From: Craspedostauros australis
Lineage: Eukaryota > Bacillariophyta > Bacillariophyceae > Mastogloiales > Achnanthaceae
Reading direction: 5' to 3'
Assembly: GCA_026770025.1 (NCBI GenBank)
Contig: JAMXDE010000034.1
Span: 558,001-622,000 of the forward strand
Length of the DNA stretch: 64,000 nucleotides
Part shown: positions 20,631-30,381 of the stretch, one piece after another
Layout: each line of letters begins with the position of its first letter
How positions within the stretch are numbered: position 1 is the first letter of the stretch
Program-made: the position numbers and the translations under genes
The notes under the pieces: generated by a model
Databases searched by the model: none
What the model saw: the letters and a program-made list of their open reading frames with translations, nothing else
What the model was told of the DNA's origin: nothing

Positions 20631-22510
20631 CTAGTCCAATGCGTCCAGCACATTCGCTCGCAGTATCTCGGCCTGCTGCACCACCACCACCAGCTTGATG
20701 ATGTTCTCCTTCATCTGCGCCATCAGTTCGCGATCATTGCCATCAGGGAGGGTGATCTCGACCGACGGCTCCTCGTTCTGGTATCGCAGCTGCTCAAATT
20801 CGGTGGCCAGCATGTTGGTACCACACAAACTGATGTTCTTCTTGCCAATCTCCTCTTCGAATTCTCTCAATTGCTGCTCCATACTTGCCATCTGCGATTG
20901 CAGCAGAGCTTTGTCTGCTCGTCTCTGTCAGAGATGGCACTGTGTGCAGAGGGTAACTCACGACACATGCCAGACTGTCTCGTGCTGGATTCCGACTTGG
21001 CTATCGCTTCCTGATGCTTCAGATCGTGAATCTCGCTCTCCAACGCCCACTCTATGAGTTGATGTCCATCTGAAGGTCGAACAGAGAGGATTCAGCTTCG
21101 GAAAGCTTGGGCTTCATCGCTTCCAGGTCATTCCGTGATGATGCGCTGATGATGCGCTGATGATGCGCTGATGATTCGCAGAGGAACTCGAGTCTGCAGG
21201 TCCTTAGTCTCTCATCTTGGCAGCAGTTGCCATGTCATGTCATTGATCGTTTCGACACCACCTTGCGATCTTTGCATGACGTTGCTGAGCTGGGCCTGCA
21301 GATTCAGGATGACCACATCTATCTGCTTCAGTGCAGCCTGCTGATCTGCCAAGCTGCGTTCCAGAAATCCAACACGATTCTGCAAGTCGCTGGCCAGGCC
21401 CATCTGCGCGTTCTGGTTCTAATTCTGGAGTTTAGCCATGGCCTGGTTGAGCTGTCGCGACAACGAGGCGTATCGATCGTCAACAGCCTGGCGTTCTCCA
21501 GCCAGCCTCTGCATCTGCATCTCGGTGAGACCATCTGAGTCTCACTTGCAACCTTGCTCTTCTCGAGGTTGGCAAGGTCACGCGAGAGACCTTCGACGGT
21601 GCCATCCAGCATTGTTTGCGACTGTCCCACAGAATTCGTTTGCTCATGCAGCGCGTTGCGCTCTTGGGTGCCTGTTTCGAGCTCTGTCACAGACTGCAGA
21701 TCCGAGTTGGTCTGACAAAGAGCCTCCACTTCTTCATCAGCAATTGTACCGCCGCACTGCAACACAGCCTGAGCATGTCCCAACTCGATGATTGCAGTGT
21801 CCCTCTCTTCGGTTGCATGCTGCAGCTTGACAATGAAATGTTCGCCAGAATTCATCTGTTCTCCTTGAGGTTGGCAAGGCCACATTGAAGATCTTCGATG
21901 GTACCGTCCAGCATTGCTTGCAACTGTCCCACATGATTCATTTGCTTGCCCAGATTGTTGCACTCTTGGGTGCCTGTCTGAGTTCTGCACGCAGACTGCA
22001 AACCCGAGTTGATCTGGCAAAGAGCCTCCACTTCTTCGTCAGGAAACGCACACCAGACTGCGATGCAACCTACCAATGTCCCAGCTGGATGATTGTAGCG
22101 TCCCTCTCTTTGGTTGCATGCTGCAGCTCGATGATGTGATGCTCACCAGCATCTCTTCACTCTCAGCCAGCAAGACCTCGTTGTCTTTGTCGGTCTGTTC
22201 TTTGGCGTCCATGACTGCTTGCGCTTCGATCTGAAATGCATCAGGGCGTGATCTGGCTTCCTGTACGGTAGAGGCAAGGTCGCTTCCATGGCAAGGATTG
22301 AATTGCTTGTGTGTGAGACTGTTTGATGCCTTCAATTTCCTTCTCCAGTTGCTCCTTTGCCACACATGCCACTTGCTCCACAGTGCGAATCGTGGAAATC
22401 TTCTTCTTGGCATCGTTGGTCGTCACCTCCTTTGCCTCGAGCAGCTCCACAATGTGTGCCTTGTCCTTGGTGGACTATGAATGGAGCTTAGCAACCGTCA
22501 GAGCATGTTG
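20631..22510 (-). pseudogene. 3' part of a decayed long coiled-coil protein gene
   Basis: Several minus-strand frames encode typical coiled-coil sequence (MEQQLREFEEEIGKKN, LQNRVGFLERSLADQQAALK, ELLEAKEVTTNDAKKK) separated by frameshifts and stops. It ends at the stop codon at 20631. A possible 55-bp intron with a GTGAGT donor lies near 20910-20965. Two units of about 302 bp (about 21560-21855 and 21858-22150) are tandem duplicates: both encode a DEEVEALCQ block followed by MLDGT. Upstream the gene is cut by a copia element, and its 5' part appears to continue at 30382-31616. It resembles myosin-tail or golgin helices generally, but no family is assigned. Confidence 0.55.
21138..21178. repeat. 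13-bp tandem repeat, about 3 copies
   Basis: GATGATGCGCTGA-type units run head to tail inside the coiled-coil pseudogene. Confidence 0.7.
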
Positions 22511-22515
22511 GCTTG
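22511..22515. repeat. target-site duplication GGCTT (left, copia element 1)
   Basis: GGCTT immediately precedes the left LTR and recurs at 30377-30381 after the right LTR. One adjoining base is shared, so it may be read as 6 bp (GGCTTG). Confidence 0.85.
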
Positions 22516-23080
22516 TGTTGGAAGGCTCCGCGCACGGAGAATCGGTAGTAGTCACACTCTTTGTCAAAGTGTTTCTGTTACTGTTACTGTTGTTGCTATT
22601 GATTGTTGGTGAACAAGCGTGGGGAATGAGATGATCAAGATGCTCTCTTGATCCGTCTCTTCCTTGCTCTCATTGCTTGGTGCAATCCTCTTGCACCTCC
22701 ATGCACATTGCTCTCATATTGCTCGTTGATGTTGACTTGATCGTCAACGTTGTCGTTTCTCTCTCGTTGTCTCGTCGTTGTTCCGTTCTCAGGTTTTGTT
22801 GAACCTGATGATTGATCGAATCTGATGGAATATTCACAACATATTTCATTCCTGTAGACCTGGTAGTTAAGGTCTCGATGTGACGTCACATGTGATGGAT
22901 ACTGTGGTATCCGCTGGTATCGCGGTATCCTACTATCGTAGTATCGCGGTATCCTCGTAGTATCGCGGTGGTATTCCTGTGACGTCATAGTTTTGAGTCG
23001 TGATTGCGCCACCAAATATTCTTGATGATGGCGCGCAAGTGTGACTGATGCATACACATCCAAGTACACACATTCCGACA
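22516..23080 (-). repeat. 3' LTR of copia element 1
   Basis: 565 bp, matching 29813-30376 with a few substitutions and a small indel near 22549. On the element strand it begins TGTCGG. It contains two TGACGTCA palindromes and a cluster of TATCGCGGTATCC-like short repeats (22905-22975). Confidence 0.92.
22881..22888. promoter_or_regulatory. TGACGTCA in 3' LTR
   Basis: Perfect bZIP/CRE palindrome, embedded in a longer inverted sequence TGTGACGTCACA. A second copy is at 22980-22987. Confidence 0.5.
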
Positions 23081-23088
23081 CCCTTCCT
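23081..23088 (-). other. polypurine tract of copia element 1
   Basis: AGGAAGGG on the element strand, directly abutting the 3' LTR: the expected plus-strand DNA primer. Confidence 0.7.
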
Positions 23089-23099
23089 GTAGGCGTCAG

Positions 23100-26000
23100 T
23101 CATTCGCTGCTGTCGCCAGTGTGTAGGTAGGACTTCTCGTGCTCGCGCTGTAGCTCCGACTTGATGTTCTTCGTGAAGCCGTCGCTTCGATTGTTCTCTG
23201 ACTTGACGAAGATGATTTCGATCAGCTTGTCATTCACCATGTTGCGGACGTAATGATGGCGTACGTCGATATGGCGGGAGCGTTGCGATGTTGAGGGATT
23301 CTTCGCGATGAAGATCGCTCCAACGTTGTCGACTCTCACGGTGATTGGAGTCTTCACTGGCACTCCCACACTCTCCAGGAGTTGCATCACAAAAAAGATC
23401 TCCTTCGCTGCTTCGGATAGCGCGATGTACTCTGCCTCTGATGAACTGAGGGTCACTGCCTTCTGCGCCTTGGATCGCCAGAGGATAGGGACTTGACAGA
23501 GGTAGAGAATGAATCCGCCAACACTGATGCAAGTGTTCTTGTCTCCGGTGTATTCGCTGTCGCAGAACATCTCCATGTTCCATGCGCTGCTGTCTGTCAT
23601 GACAGGATGGATCTTCAGACCGTAGTGCTTCGTGTCGATGACGTATTTGATGATACGCCGCATCTCCTTGGTTGCAGCCTTGGTCGGTCCATCGAGTACC
23701 TTCGTCAGCTCTCTGACAGGGTTGGCGATGTCGGGACGCGAATGCTTGATTAGGAAAAGAAGCATTCCCACTCGCTTGCGATAGTCAGCATGCTCTGCTG
23801 CATCTACCTTCTGCAATCCGTTCTCTTTGGATGGGCGAACGATGCTCTGGCTTGGCGTCCCTGGCGTCGCGTAGCGCTGCATCTTCTCCACCTCTGCACC
23901 AAACTCGGTGATCAGGTTTCGGATCAGATGTGGCTGGCGTAGGACGGCTCCCGTTTTGTCTGCGTTGAGCTGGATGTTGCAGCTGAGGTAGTCACCCAAT
24001 CCCTTCTCGATGGTGACCTTGAACTTGCTCTTCTGGATGTCGATCATGAATTGCTCGAGTGCCTTCTGATGACCACAGCAGAAGCAGTCGTCAACGTAGA
24101 TCGCCACAATGACTGTTCCGTTCTTCGTCTTGCGATGGAAGAGACACGGATCTGCCGCGCTCTGGTCGAATCGCATTCCCTTCAGTGTTGACACCAGCAT
24201 CTTGAACCATTGGCGTGCGCTCTGGACCAGCCCGTAGATTGGCTTGTGTAGCAGCAGCGCTTCATCCGGTGTGCTGTCCATTCCACGTGGACAATTCATG
24301 TACACCTCTTCTTCGAGATCGCCGTACAAGAATGCCGTGACGACGTCCACGAGTGCGCAGTCCATCTTCTGCAGCATCATGATCACCATCATCACACGGT
24401 ACGTGACGTTGTGGATGACCGGCGAGTGGTGCTCTTGGTAGTCCACTCCTGCGATCTGCGAGTAGCCACACGCCACCAGACGCGCTCGATAGGTTCCATT
24501 GCGCTTTAATTTAAACACCCATTTGCACTTGCAGCATCTGCGGTCCCTTGGAATCGATGAGCGGTTGATCTTGCTGTAGACGGATCGAGCATCCATCGAA
24601 CTGAACTCCTTTGCGATGGCAGCTCTGTAGCCCTTCCGGTGTGTTGCATTCGGATGGTTGAATGCTTGGTCGAAGGTTGATGGCTCGATGTGCGTCGATG
24701 TCTCTCCTGTCTCATCTTGGGTGGTTGCGCAGATCTCTATCTCGAAGTCGTCGGTGCTGATTTCGTTGTTCCCGAATAGAGCATCGGTAACTGCGTTGGT
24801 GATGTCTGATGGAGGAGAGTCGCTGTCTTCGTCGTTCGTAGCTTCGTCGTTCTCCTCATTCTCGTCGGTGGTGTCGTCATTTGTTTCATCGTCGTCGTTG
24901 GTCTCCTCGCTGCTGTCATGATCGTGGTCTGTGTCGCTCTTATCGTCGTCGGTGTTGCTTCCCCTATTGAAGACGGATAGGTTGGTAGTGAACCGCTTGC
25001 CTTCATGCTTCTCTTTCTTTCCTGGCTTGTTGTAGTTCGCAAGGTTGCGCAATTCGCCCTTTCCTTTCACGTTGGACGGCAGCGATGCACGCAACTTCGC
25101 ATCTGTTTTTGCTTGATGCTTGCTTCGCTCGATGTATCGCTGTTGTCGTTCGCTGCGAGTGGTATCGCGCTTGCTTGGTCGTCTTGGGGGAACAGCAGTC
25201 ATGGTGCGACTAGCTTTCGGATCGTCGTTCGCTTCGTGCGAACGCTTGCGTGATGTTGGCGGAGTGCGGAGGATGCTTGGCGGGACACTCGGTGGGGTGA
25301 CATCTTCAATGTCGGTCACTGTGTTGTCGTCGACGGGAATCGCGTCAACCTCTTCTTCGGACGCAGTCCCTTCGTCCACTGGTGTGGTCGCCGTCTCGCT
25401 CGCGAGACCTGGTGAGTTCTCCTTCGCACTCGTGTTGTTGTTGGTGTCGTCATCGTCCTCGTCGTCGTCATCTGAGAGGACGTGGTAAGAATTCGCGTCA
25501 GCGAATGACACAGAGCTTCGCTTCGGCTTGGTTCGAGCTGTGTGGGACGGCGCTGTCCCTTCCCTTCCGACCAGGATGAATCCATCATCATCAGTCTCCG
25601 TTGGGTGCTCGGCGTCGGTTGCGACGATCTGACTCCCTTCCGGCTTCCCATCGTCCGTGCCATAGGTCCAACCCTTGAAGTGCCCGTACGATCTGTTGAG
25701 CCTCTTCACGTCTCTGGTGCAGACAATGGACTTGGTGGATGGGCGGTACATGTTGTAGACGCCGGATCCATGCTGTGGAGCATACCCGACGAACAACATC
25801 GCCTCGCCTCTGTTCTGGAGTTTCGCCGTCATGCCTCCATAGGCCGTCTTGACGACTCCGACTTCACCAAAGGTGCGAAGTCCGCTCGCGTACTTCGGAT
25901 CCTCTCCGAAGAATAGATGGTGTGGCAACTTGGTCTGTCCCTTCGCCACAGTGATGTTGGCGACCGCGGTCGCGACGTTGGCTGCTGCAGCCCATAGACC

Positions 26001-29000
26001 ATGTCTGTACTCCTCGTTGAGCTGGGCGCCATTCAGCATGGATCGCATCTTCGTGTACAAGTATGCGAACTTGCGCTCGACTCTGCCGTTCTGTTGTGGC
26101 GTGTTGGATGCCGTGTATTCGAATGAGATGTCGAATCCGGCTTCGAGCAGGTGGGCCTCCGATACCTTGTTCTCTCCGCTGTTGTCTCCGCGAAAGATGA
26201 TTGGTTGGCCGTCGGTGTGCGGACGGATCTTCTGAAGGAATCGTTTCAGGAAGGCCGGTTGGTTGCTCTTGTTGGTGAGGAAGATGCTCCAGCAGTAATC
26301 TGTGTGGTCGTCTACGATCAACACCCAGTACCGCTTGTTTCCGAAGCTCGTGTGCTTTGTGTAGCTGATGTCGATGAAGAATCGCTCACATCGTCGCGAT
26401 GCTCTTGCGATGGTCGCCTTCGGGACGTTCTTCACTCGTGCGTTGGCAATGGCACAGTGCTTGCATGGTGGCATGGTGCCGACGATGTTCCATCCGTGAT
26501 GTGATGCAGTTCGTTGCATTGCCTCAAGTGGGGCATGTCCCAACATGCGATGGAGTGTGGACGCGTTGATGCCCTTCGGTGGATCCGATGTGACGGCCGC
26601 AGCCGTGATGTCTGTGCGTGGCTTGACTGCATGCATCTGCACGCCAGTCACGAAGCCATTTCGCGTGCGGAACACTCGATCGAACACGATCTTGTTCCCG
26701 TTGCCGTTCGCGATGTCCATGATGATACCGTTGTTGCCGATCTGGTATCCATTCTCCAGCGCCTTGTTCGTTGAGAACAGATTCACCCACATCTTGGGCG
26801 CGAACTTCACGTTGTTCAGTCTGATGGTGCGCTGTGTGTTGTCGCGTTGCTTCACTCGGAGATAGATGGATCCCATCTTTGGTGAGTTGAGTTGCGTGTT
26901 GTCGCCGACCTTCACAAAGGACTGGATGTGGCGGATGTTGAACATCCCCTTATCCGAATTCACAATGTGGCATGAGGCTCCACTGTCGGCGAGCCATGTG
27001 TGTTCATTTGGTGTGTCGGTGCGGTGGTCGGATGCACGGAAGCGCGTGCGATCCACGACCATGATTGCCAACTCGTCGTCATCGGAGGAGTCGTCGTCGT
27101 AGGATGACTCGCCCGTGCTGGAATCGTCCCAATCGATTGGAGGGCGCGTTGGTTCTGCTTGCTGTGGCGGCTCCGGTCTTGCCTGTTGTGGTGGCTCAGG
27201 TCGTCTTTCCTGCGGTCGGTGGTAAAGAAGTGCCGCCATACATCCTCCGAGGATGAAGTGCCGCTCCATGATGCTCAGTGGTGGTTGGCCGTGACGCTCG
27301 AGGATCCTGTTGAGAATCATGCTGTTTGCCAGGATCTCCTCGATTGACAGAAGCTCTGCCATGATGAACATTGCTGACACTCGTCCGACGAATGCCATCT
27401 GGATGCGTCGATTGTTTGGGAACAGGTTGCGGGCCCCGCAGAAGATGGCGTTTGCGATCAGCTCGCGTTGTCTGATCTCGGCCGTGAATGTTGGGTACGG
27501 CGCAGTGTCATGCCTGCCGTGGGCCCCTCGTTGGTTGAAGAAGTCCGTGGGCCCAAAGCGTAGGCCGGTTGGGAAGATCACGTCTTCGTGGTGGTTCATG
27601 ACTCGTTGACCTTCTGGTCTGGGAGGACGGAATCTGTTCCGGACGTATAGTGGACGAGTTGCATCGCTGTCGTCATCTCCGTCATCTTGAGCGATCTCTT
27701 CTTCGGCGGAGCCAGCGGCTGATGCCTCTTCGAAGAGATTGTCGTCCAGGAGCATGTCTTGCTCAATCGGGGGCTCCCCGGCTTCCTCCATGGCGAGGAT
27801 ATCGATATCCTCCTCGGGATCTTCTTCTTGGTTGCCGTTGCTCGGCAAGTCGTGCGTGTTGAGGCAGTAATCGAAATCGAGATCAAAACGAGGCTCGTTG
27901 TTGAGCGTCACCTCGTGGATGATCGGTCCGTCGTTGAGCCACGCTGGGATGCTCACGTCGTCGTGGACCTCGTCCGTTCCTGGGAAGTGTTGAAAGGTAT
28001 CAAAGAATGAATCATCGACGGCGTAGGCAGTGTGAGTTTGTGTGGGTGTGTCGAGCATGGTCATCACCATCTCGAATCTGTCGTCGTTGCCGTCTTGCGC
28101 CGTGCTTCCTTGCTCTTCCTGCTTTCTCTTTTCGTTGAACTTTTTCTTCCTGCAGTCGGCTTCTTGGTGTCCTGGGATGCCACAGTAATGGCACTTCCCA
28201 CTGAAGCCGCTGCCACGACCTCTTCCTCTGTTGCCGCGGTTGCCTTGATTGCCGCGTTGATCTCCTCTTCTGTTGCCTCTGTTGTTGTAGCCTCCTCGTC
28301 GGCCGTTGTTGGATTGGTGGTTGTTGTTGTTGTCGGCCGCTTGCTTCCTGTCTGGACAATTCGCAGATCGATGGCCGTACTTTCCGCAGTTGTGGCAGTT
28401 GCCTTTGAATCCGCCTGTCGCAGCCATCGCCGCGTCGTCGCGCTTGCTGCCCGTATCCCCGAAGTCGTCCACGTATGCCTTTCCGCCTTGGAGTTTGGCG
28501 TATCTGTAGTTCAGCACGTTTTGGATGGCTTTGATCGTCACCTTCTCTGGACCCATCTGCAGTTGGTATTCGAAGTTGCTCACTTCGTCGTCGTAGTCCT
28601 TGCTGAGACTGCTGAGTACTTGCATGATCAGTTCTCTCTCGCTGATCTCGTACTTCACATCTTGGAGGCGAGTGCGGAGCAGCTCAAGCCGTGTGACGTA
28701 GATGTCGGGATCCGTATCCCTCACCATGCGCTCGGTGTTGAATTGGCGCTTCAGCCGCAGCACCGTGGATGCGTCGGTCGGCTGGTATTTCTCCTTCAGC
28801 ATCTTCCATGCTGCCGCTGGGTTCCCCTCGGGGTTCTGCTCGTCGCAGCATTGATTGATCAGCTGGATCGCCTGCTTTCCAGTGCCTTGCTCTGCATCCA
28901 TCATCAGGATCAGATCACTGAAGCAGTCCAGCGCCAGTTCGCGCGTCTCTTCGAGGGCCTCCCTCTTCTCTTCATCACTCTCTTTCTCGATGTCTTCTTT

Positions 29001-29612
29001 CGTCGGGATGGGCTTCTCTCCCATCATGATGGCCTTGAATCGCTGCGTACGCGCGTACGCTTTTGCCTGCGACTCCCACGCGTTGTAGTCTTCCTTCTTC
29101 CCGCTGAAGAGTGGGGCCTTGCGCCTCTTGTACGTGTCCTTCGTCATCTTCTTTCTCGTTGTTGTCTGCTTGCTCGTGCCTCGTGTTTCGCCTGTCGATT
29201 GGCTCTCTTCTCTCTCTTCTTCTCTCTCTGACTCTTCGTTGTCGTTGGATGCGAGGGGATCGATGCTGCTGTCTCTCTCTGACGCGCTACCCCTGCCTTC
29301 TGTTTCCGTCTGCTGTACTTCTGTCTCGTACGCTTCCACTTTGAACACTTGCTGTGATGGAGTCGATGTGGGTTGTCCTGTTGGTGCCGATGTCGGTCTC
29401 GGCTGGTCTCTCTGCCGCGTCTCTGCGCCGGCGCTTCGTGCAGCTTGCTCTGCTTCCGTTTCGGTGATGGCTCCTTGCTGAGCGCTTGGTTGTTGGATGG
29501 GCGCACCCGCTCCTTCTCGCGTGAGGTTCGGAGTCTCGTCCTCGTCTCCCTCGGTCTTGTCCTCGATCACTCGTGTGAGAGGGAATGCTGTTTCTTCAGT
29601 TTCTTCGCTCAT
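23100..29612 (-). CDS. copia gag-pol polyprotein (single 2170-residue frame)
   Basis: An uninterrupted frame from the ATG at 29612. In order: gag (SGKKEDYNAWESQAKAY block), two CCHC zinc knuckles (CHNCGKYGH near 28370-28410 and CHYCGIPGH near 28157-28200), and an acidic spacer of about 350 residues. Then aspartic protease (ADSGAS near 26975-26990), integrase with an HHCC finger and the D, D, E residues of FIDISY, RGDNSGE and QQNGRVERK, and a second acidic linker. RT with YVDD (24088-24099) and RNase H (FCDSEYTGD, SSSEAEY) complete it. It encodes everything needed for reverse transcription and integration in a virus-like particle. No stop or frameshift was seen, so it may be active. The long spacer between zinc knuckle and protease is unusual for copia. 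Confidence 0.93.
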   Translation of the reverse strand: MSEETEETAFPLTRVIEDKTEGDEDETPNLTREGAGAPIQQPSAQQGAITETEAEQAARSAGAETRQRDQPRPTSAPTGQPTSTPSQQVFKVEAYETEVQQTETEGRGSASERDSSIDPLASNDNEESEREEEREESQSTGETRGTSKQTTTRKKMTKDTYKRRKAPLFSGKKEDYNAWESQAKAYARTQRFKAIMMGEKPIPTKEDIEKESDEEKREALEETRELALDCFSDLILMMDAEQGTGKQAIQLINQCCDEQNPEGNPAAAWKMLKEKYQPTDASTVLRLKRQFNTERMVRDTDPDIYVTRLELLRTRLQDVKYEISERELIMQVLSSLSKDYDDEVSNFEYQLQMGPEKVTIKAIQNVLNYRYAKLQGGKAYVDDFGDTGSKRDDAAMAATGGFKGNCHNCGKYGHRSANCPDRKQAADNNNNHQSNNGRRGGYNNRGNRRGDQRGNQGNRGNRGRGRGSGFSGKCHYCGIPGHQEADCRKKKFNEKRKQEEQGSTAQDGNDDRFEMVMTMLDTPTQTHTAYAVDDSFFDTFQHFPGTDEVHDDVSIPAWLNDGPIIHEVTLNNEPRFDLDFDYCLNTHDLPSNGNQEEDPEEDIDILAMEEAGEPPIEQDMLLDDNLFEEASAAGSAEEEIAQDDGDDDSDATRPLYVRNRFRPPRPEGQRVMNHHEDVIFPTGLRFGPTDFFNQRGAHGRHDTAPYPTFTAEIRQRELIANAIFCGARNLFPNNRRIQMAFVGRVSAMFIMAELLSIEEILANSMILNRILERHGQPPLSIMERHFILGGCMAALLYHRPQERRPEPPQQARPEPPQQAEPTRPPIDWDDSSTGESSYDDDSSDDDELAIMVVDRTRFRASDHRTDTPNEHTWLADSGASCHIVNSDKGMFNIRHIQSFVKVGDNTQLNSPKMGSIYLRVKQRDNTQRTIRLNNVKFAPKMWVNLFSTNKALENGYQIGNNGIIMDIANGNGNKIVFDRVFRTRNGFVTGVQMHAVKPRTDITAAAVTSDPPKGINASTLHRMLGHAPLEAMQRTASHHGWNIVGTMPPCKHCAIANARVKNVPKATIARASRRCERFFIDISYTKHTSFGNKRYWVLIVDDHTDYCWSIFLTNKSNQPAFLKRFLQKIRPHTDGQPIIFRGDNSGENKVSEAHLLEAGFDISFEYTASNTPQQNGRVERKFAYLYTKMRSMLNGAQLNEEYRHGLWAAAANVATAVANITVAKGQTKLPHHLFFGEDPKYASGLRTFGEVGVVKTAYGGMTAKLQNRGEAMLFVGYAPQHGSGVYNMYRPSTKSIVCTRDVKRLNRSYGHFKGWTYGTDDGKPEGSQIVATDAEHPTETDDDGFILVGREGTAPSHTARTKPKRSSVSFADANSYHVLSDDDDEDDDDTNNNTSAKENSPGLASETATTPVDEGTASEEEVDAIPVDDNTVTDIEDVTPPSVPPSILRTPPTSRKRSHEANDDPKASRTMTAVPPRRPSKRDTTRSERQQRYIERSKHQAKTDAKLRASLPSNVKGKGELRNLANYNKPGKKEKHEGKRFTTNLSVFNRGSNTDDDKSDTDHDHDSSEETNDDDETNDDTTDENEENDEATNDEDSDSPPSDITNAVTDALFGNNEISTDDFEIEICATTQDETGETSTHIEPSTFDQAFNHPNATHRKGYRAAIAKEFSSMDARSVYSKINRSSIPRDRRCCKCKWVFKLKRNGTYRARLVACGYSQIAGVDYQEHHSPVIHNVTYRVMMVIMMLQKMDCALVDVVTAFLYGDLEEEVYMNCPRGMDSTPDEALLLHKPIYGLVQSARQWFKMLVSTLKGMRFDQSAADPCLFHRKTKNGTVIVAIYVDDCFCCGHQKALEQFMIDIQKSKFKVTIEKGLGDYLSCNIQLNADKTGAVLRQPHLIRNLITEFGAEVEKMQRYATPGTPSQSIVRPSKENGLQKVDAAEHADYRKRVGMLLFLIKHSRPDIANPVRELTKVLDGPTKAATKEMRRIIKYVIDTKHYGLKIHPVMTDSSAWNMEMFCDSEYTGDKNTCISVGGFILYLCQVPILWRSKAQKAVTLSSSEAEYIALSEAAKEIFFVMQLLESVGVPVKTPITVRVDNVGAIFIAKNPSTSQRSRHIDVRHHYVRNMVNDKLIEIIFVKSENNRSDGFTKNIKSELQREHEKSYLHTGDSSE

Positions 29613-29760
29613 TCAGCGCTCGTCTCGCTTCTCGTCTCGTCCTCAATCACGCGTGTGAGAGGGTATTCTGCCACTTCAGTCTCTTCTGCTCATTCAGCGC
29701 CTCGCGCTCTTCGTTTCGTCCTCGATCACCGGTGTGAGAGGGTATGCTAGCTCGTCTCTT
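29540..29760. repeat. about 78-bp tandem repeat at the gag 5' end
   Basis: Three imperfect copies of a unit containing GATCAC(G)CGTGTGAGAGGG, at about 29562, 29641 and 29719. The first copy is within the N-terminal codons of gag, the others in the leader. Confidence 0.75.
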
Positions 29761-29812
29761 GCTCGTCAATCTCTCCTTGCACAAGGCTTCCCTGGTGCTA
29801 ACGTTTATAAAC

Positions 29813-30376
29813 GTGTTGGAAGGCTCCGCGCACGGAGAATTGGTAGTCAACACTCTTTCTCAAAGTGTTTCTGTTACTGTTACTGTTGTTGCTATTGATT
29901 GTTGGTGAACAAGCGTGGGGAATGAGATGATCAAGATGCTCTCTTGATCCGTCTCTTCCTTGCTCTCATTGCTTGGTGCAATCCTCTTGCACCTCCATGC
30001 ACATTGCTCTCATATTGCTCGTTGATGTTGACTTGATCGTCAACGTTGTTGTTTCTCTCTCGTTGTCTCGTCGTTGTTCCGTTCTCAGGTTTTGTTGAAC
30101 CTGATGATTGATCGAATCTGATGGAATATTCACAACATATTTCATTCCTGTAGACCTGGTAGTTAAGGTCTCGATGTGACGTCACGTGTGATGGATACTG
30201 TGGTATCCGCTGGTATCGCGGTATCCTGCTATCGTAGTATCGCGGTATCCTCGTAGTATCGCGGTGGTATTCCTGTGACGTCATAGTTTTGAGTCGTGAT
30301 TGCGCCACCAAATATTCTTGATGATGGCGCGCAAGTGTGACTGATGCATACACATCCAAGTACACACATTCCGACA
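29813..30376 (-). repeat. 5' LTR of copia element 1
   Basis: 564 bp, near-identical to 22516-23080. It presumably carries the element promoter. TGACGTCA occurs at 30177-30184 and 30276-30283. The bases just internal form ACGTTTATAAACGT, a 14-bp palindrome at the place where a tRNA primer site is expected. Confidence 0.92.
30177..30184. promoter_or_regulatory. TGACGTCA in 5' LTR
   Basis: Perfect palindrome, with a partner 99 bp away at 30276-30283. Both are conserved between the two LTRs while adjacent bases differ (CACATG versus CACGTG). Confidence 0.5.
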
Positions 30377-30381
30377 GGCTT
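30377..30381. repeat. target-site duplication GGCTT (right, copia element 1)
   Basis: Matches 22511-22515, confirming the element's ends. Confidence 0.85.

Larger units (their letters stand above)
22516..30376 (-). mobile_element. intact Ty1/copia LTR retrotransposon (element 1)
   Basis: A 7861-bp element in minus orientation. LTRs are about 564 bp and differ at only about eight to ten positions by eye, so insertion is recent. A 5-bp duplication GGCTT flanks it. Reading its own strand, the order is LTR, one long gag-pol frame, polypurine tract AGGAAGGG, LTR. Domain order protease-integrase-RT-RNase H defines Ty1/copia, probably of the kind reported from diatoms. No conventional TGG primer site follows the 5' LTR; the internal region begins GTTTAT. 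It sits inside the coiled-coil pseudogene. Confidence 0.93.
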
